64,000 bases of DNA from JBFMFB01 sp040752115 (GCA_040752115.1 JBFMFB010000001.1:1-64000), one strand, 5' to 3'; counted from the stretch's first letter, positions 10,219-18,484 are shown. Translations and numbers: made by a program. The notes: a model not told the origin generated them from the letters alone.

Positions 10219-11094
10219 TCAGTGCCGCGTCGGCGAGGCCTTGGTCATCACCTCGGCGGCGAAGATCTGCTCCGCGTCCACCCGGTCGAAGGCATAGTGC
10301 TTGTTGCAGAACTCGCAATCCACTTCGATCGAACCCTGTTCCGCCAGGATGGACTGCACCTCGGCGTGGCCAAGCATGCGCAGCATGGCCGTGACGCGAT
10401 CGCGCGAACAGGGGCAGTAGAAGTTGACCGGCTTGCTGTCGAACAGGCGGATATCCTCTTCGTGATACAGGCGGCGAATCAGTTGCCGCGCCGGCAGCCC
10501 GAGCAGCTCCCGCCGAGTGACGGTTGACCCCAGATGCACCGCCCGCGGCCAGGCGTCCGGATCCTCGTCGGCGCCCCCCGGCAATTTTTGCAGCAGCATT
10601 CCCGTCGCCTGTTGCGTGTCGGCCGCCAGCCAAAGCCGGGTATCGAGCTGTTCGGAGCGGATCATGTAATCTTCCAGCGCTTCGGCAATGGTATTGCCGC
10701 TGATGCTGACAATTCCCTGGTAGGCCTGCCGGCCATTCTTCGGGTCAATCGTAATCACGAAGCGGCCGGCGCCGATCATCTGCGCCAGGGAGCCGCGCTC
10801 GATCTCGCCCTCCCAATGAGCCATCGCACGCATGGTCAGATCGTCCCGGCATTCCACCACTAGCAACTTGATTGCCCCCTCGCCCTGCATCTGCATGACG
10901 ACCGCGCCGGAATATTTGAGTGTTGCCGACAGCAGCGCAGCGGCGGCCATCAGCTCCCCCAGCATCTCCCGTAACACCGGCGGATATTCCCGCCGCTCCA
11001 GCACGGCGCGCCAGGTCGTGTCGAGATGCACGATTTCACCCCGCACCGCCGCATGCTCGAACATGAACCGTTGTAAACTGTCGCGATTTTCCAA
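10219..11094 (-). CDS. hslO: Hsp33 redox-activated chaperone
   Basis: 291-residue holdase that is switched on when its zinc-bound cysteines oxidise. The C-terminal redox switch has C227-X-C229 and C260-X2-C263, the family spacing. The N-terminal substrate-binding domain (LQRFMFEHAAVRGEIVHL onward) is complete. It is first in the hslO-hslR pair. A dispersed palindrome (11116-11282) lies between it and the divergent Fur-family gene, so the hslO promoter must lie within or next to that repeat. Confidence 0.97.
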   Translation of the reverse strand: MENRDSLQRFMFEHAAVRGEIVHLDTTWRAVLERREYPPVLREMLGELMAAAALLSATLKYSGAVVMQMQGEGAIKLLVVECRDDLTMRAMAHWEGEIERGSLAQMIGAGRFVITIDPKNGRQAYQGIVSISGNTIAEALEDYMIRSEQLDTRLWLAADTQQATGMLLQKLPGGADEDPDAWPRAVHLGSTVTRRELLGLPARQLIRRLYHEEDIRLFDSKPVNFYCPCSRDRVTAMLRMLGHAEVQSILAEQGSIEVDCEFCNKHYAFDRVDAEQIFAAEVMTKASPTRH

Positions 11095-11115
11095 TTACAT
11101 TTTCCTCACTATTGA

Positions 11116-11282
11116 CCCTAGAAAAAGCGGTTTGGCCACGAATGACACGAATGTTCACGAATAATCATGATGTTACTCATGGGGCCGTGCTCGCCTGGAT
11201 GGTATGCTGCAAATCGGCCGCACTTCGTTGTTCTTATTCGTGTTTATTCGTGTCATTCGTGGCCAAATGCCGTTTTTAGGTT
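11116..11282. repeat. CACGAAT palindrome, copy 1 (hslO/fur intergenic)
   Basis: Imperfect hyphenated palindrome. The left arm reads CCACGAATGACACGAAT then TTCACGAATAA; the right arm is its near complement ending TCATTCGTGGCC. The outer ends CCTAGAAAAAGCGG and CCGTTTTTAGG also pair. The arms are themselves made of CACGAAT words spaced 10-11 bp apart. Copy 1 sits between two divergent genes. Confidence 0.88.
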
Positions 11283-11310
11283 GACAACACTGTCGCAGCT
11301 ACGAAACAAT

Positions 11311-11339
11311 TAGACAAAGTCCAGATATTAGGTTAGAAT
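11311..11339 (+). promoter_or_regulatory. Sigma70-type promoter of the Fur-family gene
   Basis: TAGACA (11311-11316), a 17-bp spacer, then TAGAAT (11334-11339), each five of six matches to the consensus. The predicted transcription start would fall at about 11346, essentially on the ATG at 11347, and no Shine-Dalgarno sequence is present. This suggests a leaderless mRNA. A second TTGACA at 11281 has only a weak -10 partner. Confidence 0.5.
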
Positions 11340-11346
11340 TTTACTC

Positions 11347-11787
11347 ATGAAAATCCAACGCTACACTCGAGACGATATGCCGACACTGCTTCGGCAGCAT
11401 GGCATCAATCCTACCCACCAGCGGATAGAGATCGCCTACGCGATGTTCTCCAGCCACGAACACTTGTGCGCCGACCAGATCATGACCATCGTCAACAGCC
11501 GCTACAGCGAGACCTCGAAGGCAACGGTGTACAACACGCTGAACCTGTTCGTCGAGAAAAAACTGATCCGGGAAGTGATCGTGGATCCCTCGAAGGTATT
11601 TTACGACGCAAACACTATTCCTCATCACCACTTCTACAATGTCGTCAGCGGCGAGCTCACCGACATCGACAGCACCATCGAAATCAGCGGTCTGCCGGTG
11701 CTTCCCAGCGGCGTGATCGCCGAGGGCATCGACGTCATCGTGCGCATTCGCCCGCAACGACCTGAAATCGCCGAAGCTGTCGCCTGA
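11347..11787 (+). CDS. Fur-family transcriptional regulator
   Basis: 146-residue metal- or haem-responsive repressor. The winged helix covers residues 11-85 (ATVYNTLNLF is the recognition helix). The regulatory metal site is H93-H94-H95 with D106 nearby (LTDID). There is no C-terminal CXXC pair, so the structural zinc site of Fur/PerR/Zur is absent; this places it nearer Irr- or Mur-like members. Context gives no target, though hslO is divergent and hemW convergent, so a haem/iron or oxidative-stress role is plausible. The start lacks a ribosome site. Confidence 0.87.
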   Translation: MKIQRYTRDDMPTLLRQHGINPTHQRIEIAYAMFSSHEHLCADQIMTIVNSRYSETSKATVYNTLNLFVEKKLIREVIVDPSKVFYDANTIPHHHFYNVVSGELTDIDSTIEISGLPVLPSGVIAEGIDVIVRIRPQRPEIAEAVA

Positions 11788-11796
11788 TCCGGTCGT

Positions 11797-13086
11797 TCAG
11801 TCCCGTTCCGGCAGGAACATCTGCAGCAAATCGTTCAGGAAGCGCCGCCCAAGCTCCGTCGGGCGGACCAACTGCAGGCCGCGCTCGATCAGCCCGCGCT
11901 GTTCCGCCTCCTTCAATGTGCCGGCGACCTCCGTAACCGGCAGGCCGGTGCGCTCCCGGAACAGGCCGGGATGGAATCCGCCGGTCAGGCGCAGGGCATT
12001 CATCATGAACTCGAAACCGAGATCCCGCGCCGCCACCTCATGCTCCTCCTGAACCGGCCAGCCCTGCAATGCGTGTTCGAGATAGGCCCTGGGATGCCGG
12101 TGGCGCACCTGGCGCACGATACGGTCGTGCGCGCTCAGCTTGCCGTGCGCTCCGGCGCCGATGCCGAGATAATCCCCGAACAGCCAGTAGTTCAGGTTGT
12201 GCCGACAGGCATGGCCGCGGCGGGCGAAGGCCGAGGTCTCGTAATGCTCGTAGCCGGCAGCGGCCAGTTCCCGCTCGATTGCGGCCTGCATCTCCGCCGC
12301 CGTCTCGTCGTCCGGCAGCGGCGGCGGCCGATGGTGGAACAGGGTGTTCGGCTCGATCGTCAGGTGATAGGCGGAAATATGCTGCGGCCCCAAAGCGATG
12401 GCTTGCCGGACGTCCGCCAGCGCGTCTTCCAGGCTCTGGCCGGGCAGTCCGTACATGAGGTCGAAATTGACGTTGTCGAAATTCGCCAGCGCCAGTGCAG
12501 CCGCGCGCCGCGCCTCGCCGCCGTCGTGAATGCGGCCCAGCGCCTCGAGATGTGTTGAGTTGAAACTCTGAATGCCGAGCGACAGCCGGTTGACGCCGAC
12601 AGCGCGGAACTCGACGAACCGCCCCGCCTCCGCGGTGCCGGGATTGGCCTCCAGCGTGATCTCGGCGGCCGGCTCCAGCGGCAAAAGCGCCCGCACCCCG
12701 CACAGCAACTCGTTCAGAGCCCCGCCCGAAAGCAGGCTAGGCGTGCCGCCGCCGATGAATACCGATTGCACCTTTCGCCCCCACACCAGCGGCAGCGCAT
12801 GCTCCAGATCCGCCAGCAGCGCAGCGACATATTCCTTCTCAGGCGCCCCGCCCGCGCCCTCCAGGGCATGCGAATTGAAATCGCAGTAGGGGCATTTCCT
12901 TACGCACCACGGGAAGTGGATATACAGGCCGAGCGGCGGCGGCGCCGTGAGCCGTGAGGGGGGCGAAGTGAGGGGTGAGGCGTGAGGGGTGAGGGGAAAA
13001 AGCGCCGCCCCCCCGCCACCTGATACCTCTCCACCGGCCGCCGCGGCGGGCACGGCCCGCCCTATGGGTTGCTCCTCACTCCTCAC
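11797..13086 (-). CDS. hemW: HemW-like radical SAM protein
   Basis: Radical SAM protein of the coproporphyrinogen-dehydrogenase-like group; HemW is a haem chaperone that supplies respiratory enzymes. The cluster motif is C61-X3-C65-X2-C68 (CVRKCPYC), preceded by the typical LYIHFPW. From GTG at 13086 the frame gives 429 residues, about 50 more than usual before LYIHFPW. That extension is encoded by the GAGGAGT array and a degenerate GTGAGGGGT tract (12946-13001), so the true start is uncertain and no internal ATG exists in the extension. It follows rdgB. Confidence 0.9.
   Translation of the reverse strand: MRSEEQPIGRAVPAAAAGGEVSGGGGAALFPLTPHASPLTSPPSRLTAPPPLGLYIHFPWCVRKCPYCDFNSHALEGAGGAPEKEYVAALLADLEHALPLVWGRKVQSVFIGGGTPSLLSGGALNELLCGVRALLPLEPAAEITLEANPGTAEAGRFVEFRAVGVNRLSLGIQSFNSTHLEALGRIHDGGEARRAAALALANFDNVNFDLMYGLPGQSLEDALADVRQAIALGPQHISAYHLTIEPNTLFHHRPPPLPDDETAAEMQAAIERELAAAGYEHYETSAFARRGHACRHNLNYWLFGDYLGIGAGAHGKLSAHDRIVRQVRHRHPRAYLEHALQGWPVQEEHEVAARDLGFEFMMNALRLTGGFHPGLFRERTGLPVTEVAGTLKEAEQRGLIERGLQLVRPTELGRRFLNDLLQMFLPERD
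12946..13001. repeat. Degenerate GTGAGGGGT-type tract
   Basis: GA/GT-rich direct repeats (GTGAGGGG, GTGAGGGGTGAGG and variants, as written on the plus strand) within the apparent N-terminal extension of hemW. It is the diverged relative of the perfect array at 13072-13141 and matches the unit found in cysS and recG. Confidence 0.6.
13045..13064. repeat. GC-rich palindrome, half copy 2
   Basis: GGCGGGCACGGCCCGCCCTA is the exact reverse complement of the arm at 8519-8538. It lies between the two heptamer tracts ahead of hemW. Confidence 0.8.
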
Positions 13087-13141
13087 TCCTCACTCCTCAC
13101 TCCTCACTCCTCACTCCTCACTCCTCACTCCTCACTCCTCA
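13072..13141. repeat. Ten perfect 7-bp tandem repeats (CTCCTCA / TGAGGAG)
   Basis: Ten identical CTCCTCA units, 70 bp, at the rdgB/hemW junction. Read on the coding (minus) strand, the array is TGAGGAG repeated; it contains TGA stops, GAGGAG ribosome-site-like sequences and GTG starts. rdgB ends inside the array at 13125 and the hemW frame opens inside it at 13086. Perfect identity of all units suggests recent expansion and likely length variation. Confidence 0.95.
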
Positions 13142-13724
13142 CTCCCCGAAGCTTCTCCACCAGTGCCCGCAGGGCCTGGCCTCGGTGGCTGACGCGGTTC
13201 TTGAATTCAGCCGGCAGCTCGGCAGCAGTCTGGCCGCGATCCGGGATCAGGAACAGGGGATCGTAGCCGAAGCCGCCCGCACCGCGCGGCGCGGCCATAA
13301 TCTCGCCGCGCCAGACGCCCTCCGCGATCAGCGGCTGCGGGTCTTCCGGGTAGCGCACCAGCGCCATCACGCAATAGTAATGCGCGCCGCGTTCCGGCCG
13401 ACCCTCAAGCAGCTCCAGCAGTTTCGCGTTGTTGCGCTCGTCCGACTTCGGCTCGCCGGCAAAGCGCGCGGAATGCACGCCGGGCGCGCCGTTCAGCGCG
13501 TCGACGCAGAGCCCGGAATCGTCCGCCAGCGCCGGCAGCCCGGAGTGTGCGCTAGCATGGCGCGCCTTGGCGAGGCAGTTTTCGATGAAGGTGCAATACG
13601 GCTCATCGGCCTCGGGAATATTGAAGGCGGACTGTGGCAACACCTCGAACGCGAAGGGTTCGAGAATCTGCCCGATCTCCCGCAGCTTGCCGGGATTGTT
13701 GCTAGCGATGACGAGTTTTTTCAT
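13125..13724 (-). CDS. rdgB: dITP/XTP pyrophosphatase
   Basis: 199-residue house-cleaning enzyme hydrolysing dITP, ITP and XTP to monophosphates. The nucleotide-binding motif SNNPGK is at residues 8-13, the catalytic region LADDSGLCVDAL follows, then GGFGYDPLF and FKNRVSHRGQAL. The last residues (RSEE) and the stop codon come from the 7-bp array. Because a stop occurs in the array within any 21 bases in all frames, length changes would alter only the tail. Upstream lies a CACGAAT palindrome and then rph. Confidence 0.96.
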   Translation of the reverse strand: MKKLVIASNNPGKLREIGQILEPFAFEVLPQSAFNIPEADEPYCTFIENCLAKARHASAHSGLPALADDSGLCVDALNGAPGVHSARFAGEPKSDERNNAKLLELLEGRPERGAHYYCVMALVRYPEDPQPLIAEGVWRGEIMAAPRGAGGFGYDPLFLIPDRGQTAAELPAEFKNRVSHRGQALRALVEKLRGVRSEE

Positions 13725-13738
13725 GTTTTAAAAGCCGA

Positions 13739-13842
13739 CCACGAATGACACGAATGTTCACGAATAATCATGCAATTACAAAACCACCAGCCATTCGAGG
13801 CTTTATTCGTGTCAATTCGTGAACATTCGTGAAATTCGTGGT
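13739..13842. repeat. CACGAAT palindrome, copy 2 (rdgB/rph)
   Basis: Left arm CCACGAATGACACGAAT plus TTCACGAATAA; right arm ATTCGTGTCAATTCGTG continuing to AAATTCGTGG. About 40 bp of unrelated sequence separates the arms. It lies between two co-directional minus-strand genes, where the transcript would form a long hairpin. Confidence 0.88.
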
Positions 13843-13863
13843 GAATTGATTTTGCCCCCCCGC

Positions 13864-14583
13864 TTACCGCGACTCCAGCGCCGCCTTCTGCTTCGCCACC
13901 AGCTCCGCGATGCCCTTCTGCGCCAGGTCGAGCATTGCGTCCATCTCTTCGCGCGAGAACGGCGCGCCTTCCGCCGTCCCCTGCACTTCGATGAAGCCGC
14001 CGCTACCGGTCATCACCACGTTCATGTCGGTATCGCAGGCGGAATCCTCCTCGTAATCGAGGTCCAGCACCGGCACGCCCTGATAGACGCCGACCGACAC
14101 CGCCGCGACGAAGTCCCGGATCGGCGAAGACTCGATCTTGCCGCGGGCGAGCAGGAAACCGACGGCATCCCGCAGCGCGATGAAAGCGCCGGTAATGCTG
14201 GCGGTGCGCGTGCCGCCGTCGGCCTGGATCACGTCGCAGTCGATCTGCACGGTGCGCTCGCCCAGTGCCTCCAGGTTCACCACTGCCCGCAGGCTGCGCC
14301 CGATCAGGCGCTGGATTTCCTGGGTGCGCCCGGATTGCTTGCCTGCCGCGGCCTCGCGCTGGATGCGGCTGCCGGTGGCGCGCGGCAGCATGCCGTATTC
14401 GGCAGTCACCCATCCCTGATTCCTGCCGCGCAGGAAGGGCGGTACCTTTTCGTCGATGCTCGCAGTGCAGATCACCTTGGTGTCACCATATTCCACCAGT
14501 ACCGAACCTTCGGCGTGCTTGGTGTAGTTGCGGGTAATTCTGACCGGACGCAACTGGTCCGGGTTCCGTTTGCTGGGTCGCAT
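13864..14583 (-). CDS. rph: Ribonuclease PH
   Basis: 239-residue phosphorolytic 3'-5' exoribonuclease that trims tRNA 3' ends. It starts MRPSKRNPDQLRPVRITRNYTKHAEGSVLVEYGDTKV, includes the conserved phosphate-binding GRTQEIQRLIGRSLR, and ends with the usual helix ALESR. Length is normal. It is followed by rdgB in the same direction, a common pairing, but here each junction is filled by a dispersed palindrome. Confidence 0.97.
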   Translation of the reverse strand: MRPSKRNPDQLRPVRITRNYTKHAEGSVLVEYGDTKVICTASIDEKVPPFLRGRNQGWVTAEYGMLPRATGSRIQREAAAGKQSGRTQEIQRLIGRSLRAVVNLEALGERTVQIDCDVIQADGGTRTASITGAFIALRDAVGFLLARGKIESSPIRDFVAAVSVGVYQGVPVLDLDYEEDSACDTDMNVVMTGSGGFIEVQGTAEGAPFSREEMDAMLDLAQKGIAELVAKQKAALESR

Positions 14584-14599
14584 GCGTATCCTTTAAACA

Positions 14600-14765
14600 A
14601 AGGCGATTAGCCACGAATTGGTACGAATGGAACACGAATGTTCACGAATAATCGACGGATCAACTATTTTTGCTCGAGTTGTCCCGTTGCCTTGGCAGAG
14701 CGAAGTCACGCCCTGACCGTTCGTGTTCATTCGTGAAAATTCGTGTCATCCGCGGTTAATGCCGT
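14600..14765. repeat. CACGAAT palindrome, copy 3 (rph/PP2C)
   Basis: Left arm GCCACGAATTGGTACGAA, then ACACGAATGTTCACGAATAA; right arm TTCGTGTTCATTCGTG continuing to TCGTGTCATCCGCGG. Roughly 60 bp lie between the arms. More diverged than copies 1, 2 and 4. Located between co-directional genes. Confidence 0.85.
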
Positions 14766-14799
14766 TCCAGGAGTAAAAAACCGGCGAAGCCGAAGGCCG

Positions 14800-15708
14800 C
14801 TAGTTGGAATATTTCTTGATGGCGTTCTGGATCTCGGCGATCGCCCGGTCGATTTCGTCGTCCGAAACGGCCTTCCGATCGCCTCCTTCGCGGCCAGCGC
14901 CGAACTCGTCCAGCTGTGTAGTGACGCTGTCGAGCGGCATGCCCACCGTGGAAACCGCGGGAGCATGGCCCCGCCCGCCCCAGGTCATGCCGATTGCGGA
15001 GAGGTTGTCGCCGCTCAGGCCGCCTCGGAGTTCCGCGTGATCCAGCAGTTCAGGCACCGCCCGATCGATAGGGTAGGCGCCGAGGATGGCGCCGATCTCG
15101 TTGACCGACAACACGCCCCACAGGCCGTCCGAGCATAACAGCAGGGTATCGCCTTCCCGGATCGGGGTTTTTCCGGAAAGCTCAACCTTGGGCAGGATCG
15201 GCCCGCCCAGGCAATTGTAGATCTTGTTGCGGTCGGGATGGGTGGTCATCTGCGCCTCGGTGATTTCCCCCTGCTCGAACATCAACTGTACGCGGGAATG
15301 ATCTCGGGTGCGGGCCAGCAGCCGGCCTTCGCGAAAGAAGTACAGGCGCGAATCCCCGACGTGCGCCCAGTAGGCCATGCCCCGCTGCACCACGCAGGCA
15401 ACGCAGGTGGTGCGGGGGCTTTCCAGCAGATCGTTCTCCAGCGAGTAATCGCTGATAGCGTTGTGCGCGCCGAGCAGCGCGCTCTCCAGAAACTGGAAAG
15501 GGGCCTTCAGCGCGGGCCGGGATTGTTTCTGGAAGCTCTCGGCAATCAGTTGCGCGGTGATTTGCGCCGCCACCTCGCCATGAAAATGGCCGCCCATTCC
15601 ATCGGCCACCACCATCAGCAGCGCGTCCTTGCTATAGGAGTAGGCCAGGCGGTCCTGATTGTACTTGCGCCCGCCCTGGCGGCTGGACTGGTAAATCGCG
15701 AATCGCAC
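14800..15708 (-). CDS. PP2C-family protein phosphatase
   Basis: 302-residue metal-dependent Ser/Thr phosphatase. PP2C motifs in order: NQDR (17-20), VADGMGGH with metal ligand D36, HVGDSRLYFF, LLLCSDGLWG and SGDNLSAIGMTW, all metal ligands present. A soluble C-terminal tail of about 65 residues follows the domain. The start codon lies 4 bp after the stop of the upstream kinase gene, so kinase and phosphatase are co-transcribed and probably act on the same substrates. Confidence 0.95.
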   Translation of the reverse strand: MRFAIYQSSRQGGRKYNQDRLAYSYSKDALLMVVADGMGGHFHGEVAAQITAQLIAESFQKQSRPALKAPFQFLESALLGAHNAISDYSLENDLLESPRTTCVACVVQRGMAYWAHVGDSRLYFFREGRLLARTRDHSRVQLMFEQGEITEAQMTTHPDRNKIYNCLGGPILPKVELSGKTPIREGDTLLLCSDGLWGVLSVNEIGAILGAYPIDRAVPELLDHAELRGGLSGDNLSAIGMTWGGRGHAPAVSTVGMPLDSVTTQLDEFGAGREGGDRKAVSDDEIDRAIAEIQNAIKKYSN

Positions 15709-15711
15709 GGT

Positions 15712-16683
15712 TCAGAAGATTTCTTTGTTCAGCGTCTTGCGGATGCTGGACATGAGGGACTTCTTCCGCCGCAGCTCCGGCACGGATTGCATCAGGGCCT
15801 TCTGCAGCGTGAAGACGCTCTGCGGGCGCTTGAGGTAATCCAGCTCCAGGCATTGGTCGATGATTTCCAGCAACTGGTCGGAATACTGGCCGGCCCACAG
15901 TTCTCGCGCCGACTGCTGCCGGTCGGTTTGCAGCCGTGCGTCCGCCGCCTGCGGTGCGAAACCGGCCAGGCAGGCGAACAGGCTCGCGCCGACGCCGTAA
16001 ATGTCCGTCCATGGCCCCAGGTGCTCGCGGTTCTTGTGCTGTTCCGGCGCGGCGAAGCCCGGGGTATACATGGGCGAAAGGCTGCTCTTCTCGCTGGTCA
16101 GGGTTTGCCGCGCGGCGCCGAAATCCAGAAGCACCGGCGAACCGTCCTGGCGGATATAGATGTTGGCCGGCTTGACGTCGAGATGCAGGATCTTGTGGGT
16201 ATGCACTTCGCGCAGGCCGTTCAGCAAGTGGGCAAACACCCGCCGGATGAAGTTTTCCCTGATATCGCCCTTGCGCTGCTGGATGTGCTCCTGCAGCGTC
16301 TTGCCGCGCTCGTACTGCATCACCATGTACACGGTTTCGTTGGCGCGGAAGAAATTGATCACGCGCACCACGTTGGGATGGGCGATCTTGGCCAGCGCCC
16401 GCCCTTCCTCGAAAAAACACTTCATGCCGTAGCGGAAGGTGGAAAGATTGTCCGCCGAAGTCGCCTGCACGAGCGCCCCTTCGGTGCGCAGCACCAGCGC
16501 GCTGGGCAAGTATTCCTTGATCGCCACCGGCATGCCCTGCTCGTCGTAGGCCAGGTACACGATGCTGAAACCGCCTCCCGCCAATTGCTTGGCGATGCGG
16601 TAATCGAGCAACTGATAACCTTCCTGGAGTGCCTGGTTGGCTTGCTGTGAACTCATCCCCGTCGAAATGCCGACTTTTTCCAA
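15712..16683 (-). CDS. Hanks-type Ser/Thr protein kinase
   Basis: 323-residue kinase with every catalytic motif: glycine loop LAGGGFSIVY (34-43), VAIK lysine K56, HLDVKPANI (167-175, catalytic D169) and DFG (187-189), followed by a PGFAAPEQ activation segment. No transmembrane segment or sensor domain is seen, so it is cytoplasmic. It is first in a minus-strand set with the PP2C phosphatase and is divergent from yicC-gmk-rpoZ-spoT. Substrates are unknown. Confidence 0.95.
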   Translation of the reverse strand: MEKVGISTGMSSQQANQALQEGYQLLDYRIAKQLAGGGFSIVYLAYDEQGMPVAIKEYLPSALVLRTEGALVQATSADNLSTFRYGMKCFFEEGRALAKIAHPNVVRVINFFRANETVYMVMQYERGKTLQEHIQQRKGDIRENFIRRVFAHLLNGLREVHTHKILHLDVKPANIYIRQDGSPVLLDFGAARQTLTSEKSSLSPMYTPGFAAPEQHKNREHLGPWTDIYGVGASLFACLAGFAPQAADARLQTDRQQSARELWAGQYSDQLLEIIDQCLELDYLKRPQSVFTLQKALMQSVPELRRKKSLMSSIRKTLNKEIF

Positions 16684-16740
16684 CCTGCATTATTCTGCAT
16701 TTGCTAAGATAAAGCAAAGACACAGCTGACGGAGCACACC

Positions 16741-17607
16741 ATGATTCACAGCATGACCGGCTACGCGGCAGCCAGCCGGGAACTGACGCAAGGCACGCTG
16801 AACCTCGAGCTGCGCTCGGTAAACCACCGTTACCTGGACGTCGTGTTCCGCATGGATGAAATCTTCCGGCCGGCGGAGCCGATGATGCGGGAAGCGATTG
16901 CCCGCCAGATCAACCGCGGCAAACTGGAGTGCAGACTGATGTTCTCGGCGCGCGCCGAGGATCGCAAGCTGCGGCAAATCAACAGCGCCCTGGTCGAGCA
17001 GCTGGTGCAGATGAATCGCGCGGTGCAGGAATTGTTGCCGGAGGCCCAGCCGCTAAGCGTGGCGGACATTTTGCGCTGGCCCGGGGTAATCGAATCCGAG
17101 GAGCTGCCCGCCGACAGTCTGCAGGAAATGTGCCTTTCGCTGCTGCAAGCGGCGCTCGCCGAATTCGCCGCAACCCGCGGCCGCGAAGGCGAAAAGCTGA
17201 AAGAGCTCATCCTGCAGCGCGTGGCGCAGATGGAAGGACTGGTCGCCCAGGCCGCGCCGCACATCCCGAGGCTGCTGGCGGCCTACCAGGAAAAACTCGC
17301 CGCCCGCCTGCGCGAGGCGCAGCTGGCGCAAGACGACGAGCGCATCCGTCAGGAACTGGCGCTGTTCGCGCAGAAGATCGACGTGGATGAAGAACTGTCG
17401 CGGCTGCAGACCCACCTGTCGGAGGTGAAACGGGTGCTCTCCGCCGGCGGCGCGGTCGGCAAGCGGCTGGATTTCCTGATGCAGGAACTGAACCGCGAAG
17501 CAAACACCCTCGGCTCCAAATCCGTCGCAAGCGAACTGTCGCAGCTCTCCATGGAACTCAAGGTGCTGATCGAACAGATGCGCGAACAGATCCAGAACAT
17601 CGAGTGA
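16741..17607 (+). CDS. yicC: YicC-family endoribonuclease
   Basis: 288-residue member of the YicC/YloC family. It begins MIHSMTGYAAASRE and carries the conserved C-terminal segment RLDFLMQELNREANTLGSKS. Members are endoribonucleases; E. coli YicC promotes decay of the small RNA RyhB. It is first of a gmk-rpoZ-spoT-ridA-recG set, preceded by a divergent promoter region shared with the kinase gene. Confidence 0.94.
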   Translation: MIHSMTGYAAASRELTQGTLNLELRSVNHRYLDVVFRMDEIFRPAEPMMREAIARQINRGKLECRLMFSARAEDRKLRQINSALVEQLVQMNRAVQELLPEAQPLSVADILRWPGVIESEELPADSLQEMCLSLLQAALAEFAATRGREGEKLKELILQRVAQMEGLVAQAAPHIPRLLAAYQEKLAARLREAQLAQDDERIRQELALFAQKIDVDEELSRLQTHLSEVKRVLSAGGAVGKRLDFLMQELNREANTLGSKSVASELSQLSMELKVLIEQMREQIQNIE

Positions 17608-17643
17608 GGCGCCGGCGCCTCATCCCCACCGGAACAAAGACCC

Positions 17644-18267
17644 ATGACCACAGGCAATCTATTCATCGTCACCGCCCCGTCCGGCGCGGGCAAAACCAGT
17701 CTGGTCCGCGCCTTGCTGGAAAGAGACAGCCAGGTGCAGCTTTCCATTTCCTACACCACCCGCCCGCCTCGGCCGGGCGAAACGGACGGGCGGGATTACC
17801 ATTTCGTCAGCCAGGAGACGTTCCTGGAAATGCTGGCGCACGGCGATTTCCTGGAAAGCGCCGAGGTGTACGGCAACCGTTACGGCACATCGCAATCCTG
17901 GATCGAGCGCGTCCGGAAAACCGGGAAGGACATCCTGCTGGAAATCGACTGGCAGGGGGCGGCCCAGGTGCGCCGGCTGATGCCTGAAGCAATCGGCGTC
18001 TTCATTCTGCCACCGTCGCGCGAGACCCTGTTCGAACGGCTCAAAGGCCGCGGCCAGGATGCGGCGGATGTGATCGAACGCCGGATGAAGGCCGCCCGCG
18101 AGGACATCAGCCATGTAGGCGAATTCGATTATGCTATCATTAACGACGATTTCGATACCGCCCTGCACGACCTGCTGGCGGTGATCCGGGCGCAGCGCCT
18201 GAAGATCGGCGACCAGCTCGTCCGGCACGCCGGCTTGATCAACAAATTGCTAACGACCGAGGAATAG
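17644..18267 (+). CDS. gmk: Guanylate kinase
   Basis: 207-residue enzyme phosphorylating GMP to GDP. P-loop APSGAGKTS (11-19), GMP-binding TRPPRPGETDGRDYHFV, and a lid region around ERRMKAAREDI. It feeds GTP synthesis and is a known target of (p)ppGpp inhibition in several bacteria, which fits its neighbour spoT. Stop at 18265-18267 is three bases before the rpoZ start. Confidence 0.97.
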   Translation: MTTGNLFIVTAPSGAGKTSLVRALLERDSQVQLSISYTTRPPRPGETDGRDYHFVSQETFLEMLAHGDFLESAEVYGNRYGTSQSWIERVRKTGKDILLEIDWQGAAQVRRLMPEAIGVFILPPSRETLFERLKGRGQDAADVIERRMKAAREDISHVGEFDYAIINDDFDTALHDLLAVIRAQRLKIGDQLVRHAGLINKLLTTEE

Positions 18268-18270
18268 GAC

Positions 18271-18477
18271 ATGGCACGCATCACCGTTGACGATTGCATG
18301 AAAAACATCCCGAACCGCTTCGAGCTCGCGCTCGCGGCCACCTATCGCGCCCGCCAGATCGCCAACGGCGCCACTCCGCAGGTGGACCCGGACCGCGACA
18401 AACCGACCGTGATCGCCCTGCGCGAGATCGCGCACGGCAAAGTCGGGCGGGAAATCCTGAACCGGGGACAGGCGTAA
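18271..18477 (+). CDS. rpoZ: RNA polymerase omega subunit
   Basis: 68-residue omega subunit with the family start MARITVDDCMKNIPNRFELALAATYRARQ and the conserved VALREIAHGKV-like region (VIALREIAHGKVG). It aids assembly of RNA polymerase and helps form a ppGpp-binding site at the beta'-omega interface. Tight spacing with gmk and spoT shows an operon. Confidence 0.97.
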   Translation: MARITVDDCMKNIPNRFELALAATYRARQIANGATPQVDPDRDKPTVIALREIAHGKVGREILNRGQA

Positions 18478-18484
18478 CACCCAA

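Noticed and set aside
11116..11282. Integron attC site
   Set aside because: Arms are long and made of CACGAAT words, there is no integrase, and copies flank ordinary genes on both strands.
13072..13141. CRISPR array
   Set aside because: Repeat unit is 7 bp with no spacers and no cas genes; it is a simple tandem repeat.
15238..16650. Plus-strand frame of 470 codons
   Set aside because: It is antisense to the kinase and PP2C genes, whose catalytic motifs are complete; high-GC antisense frames are often open.
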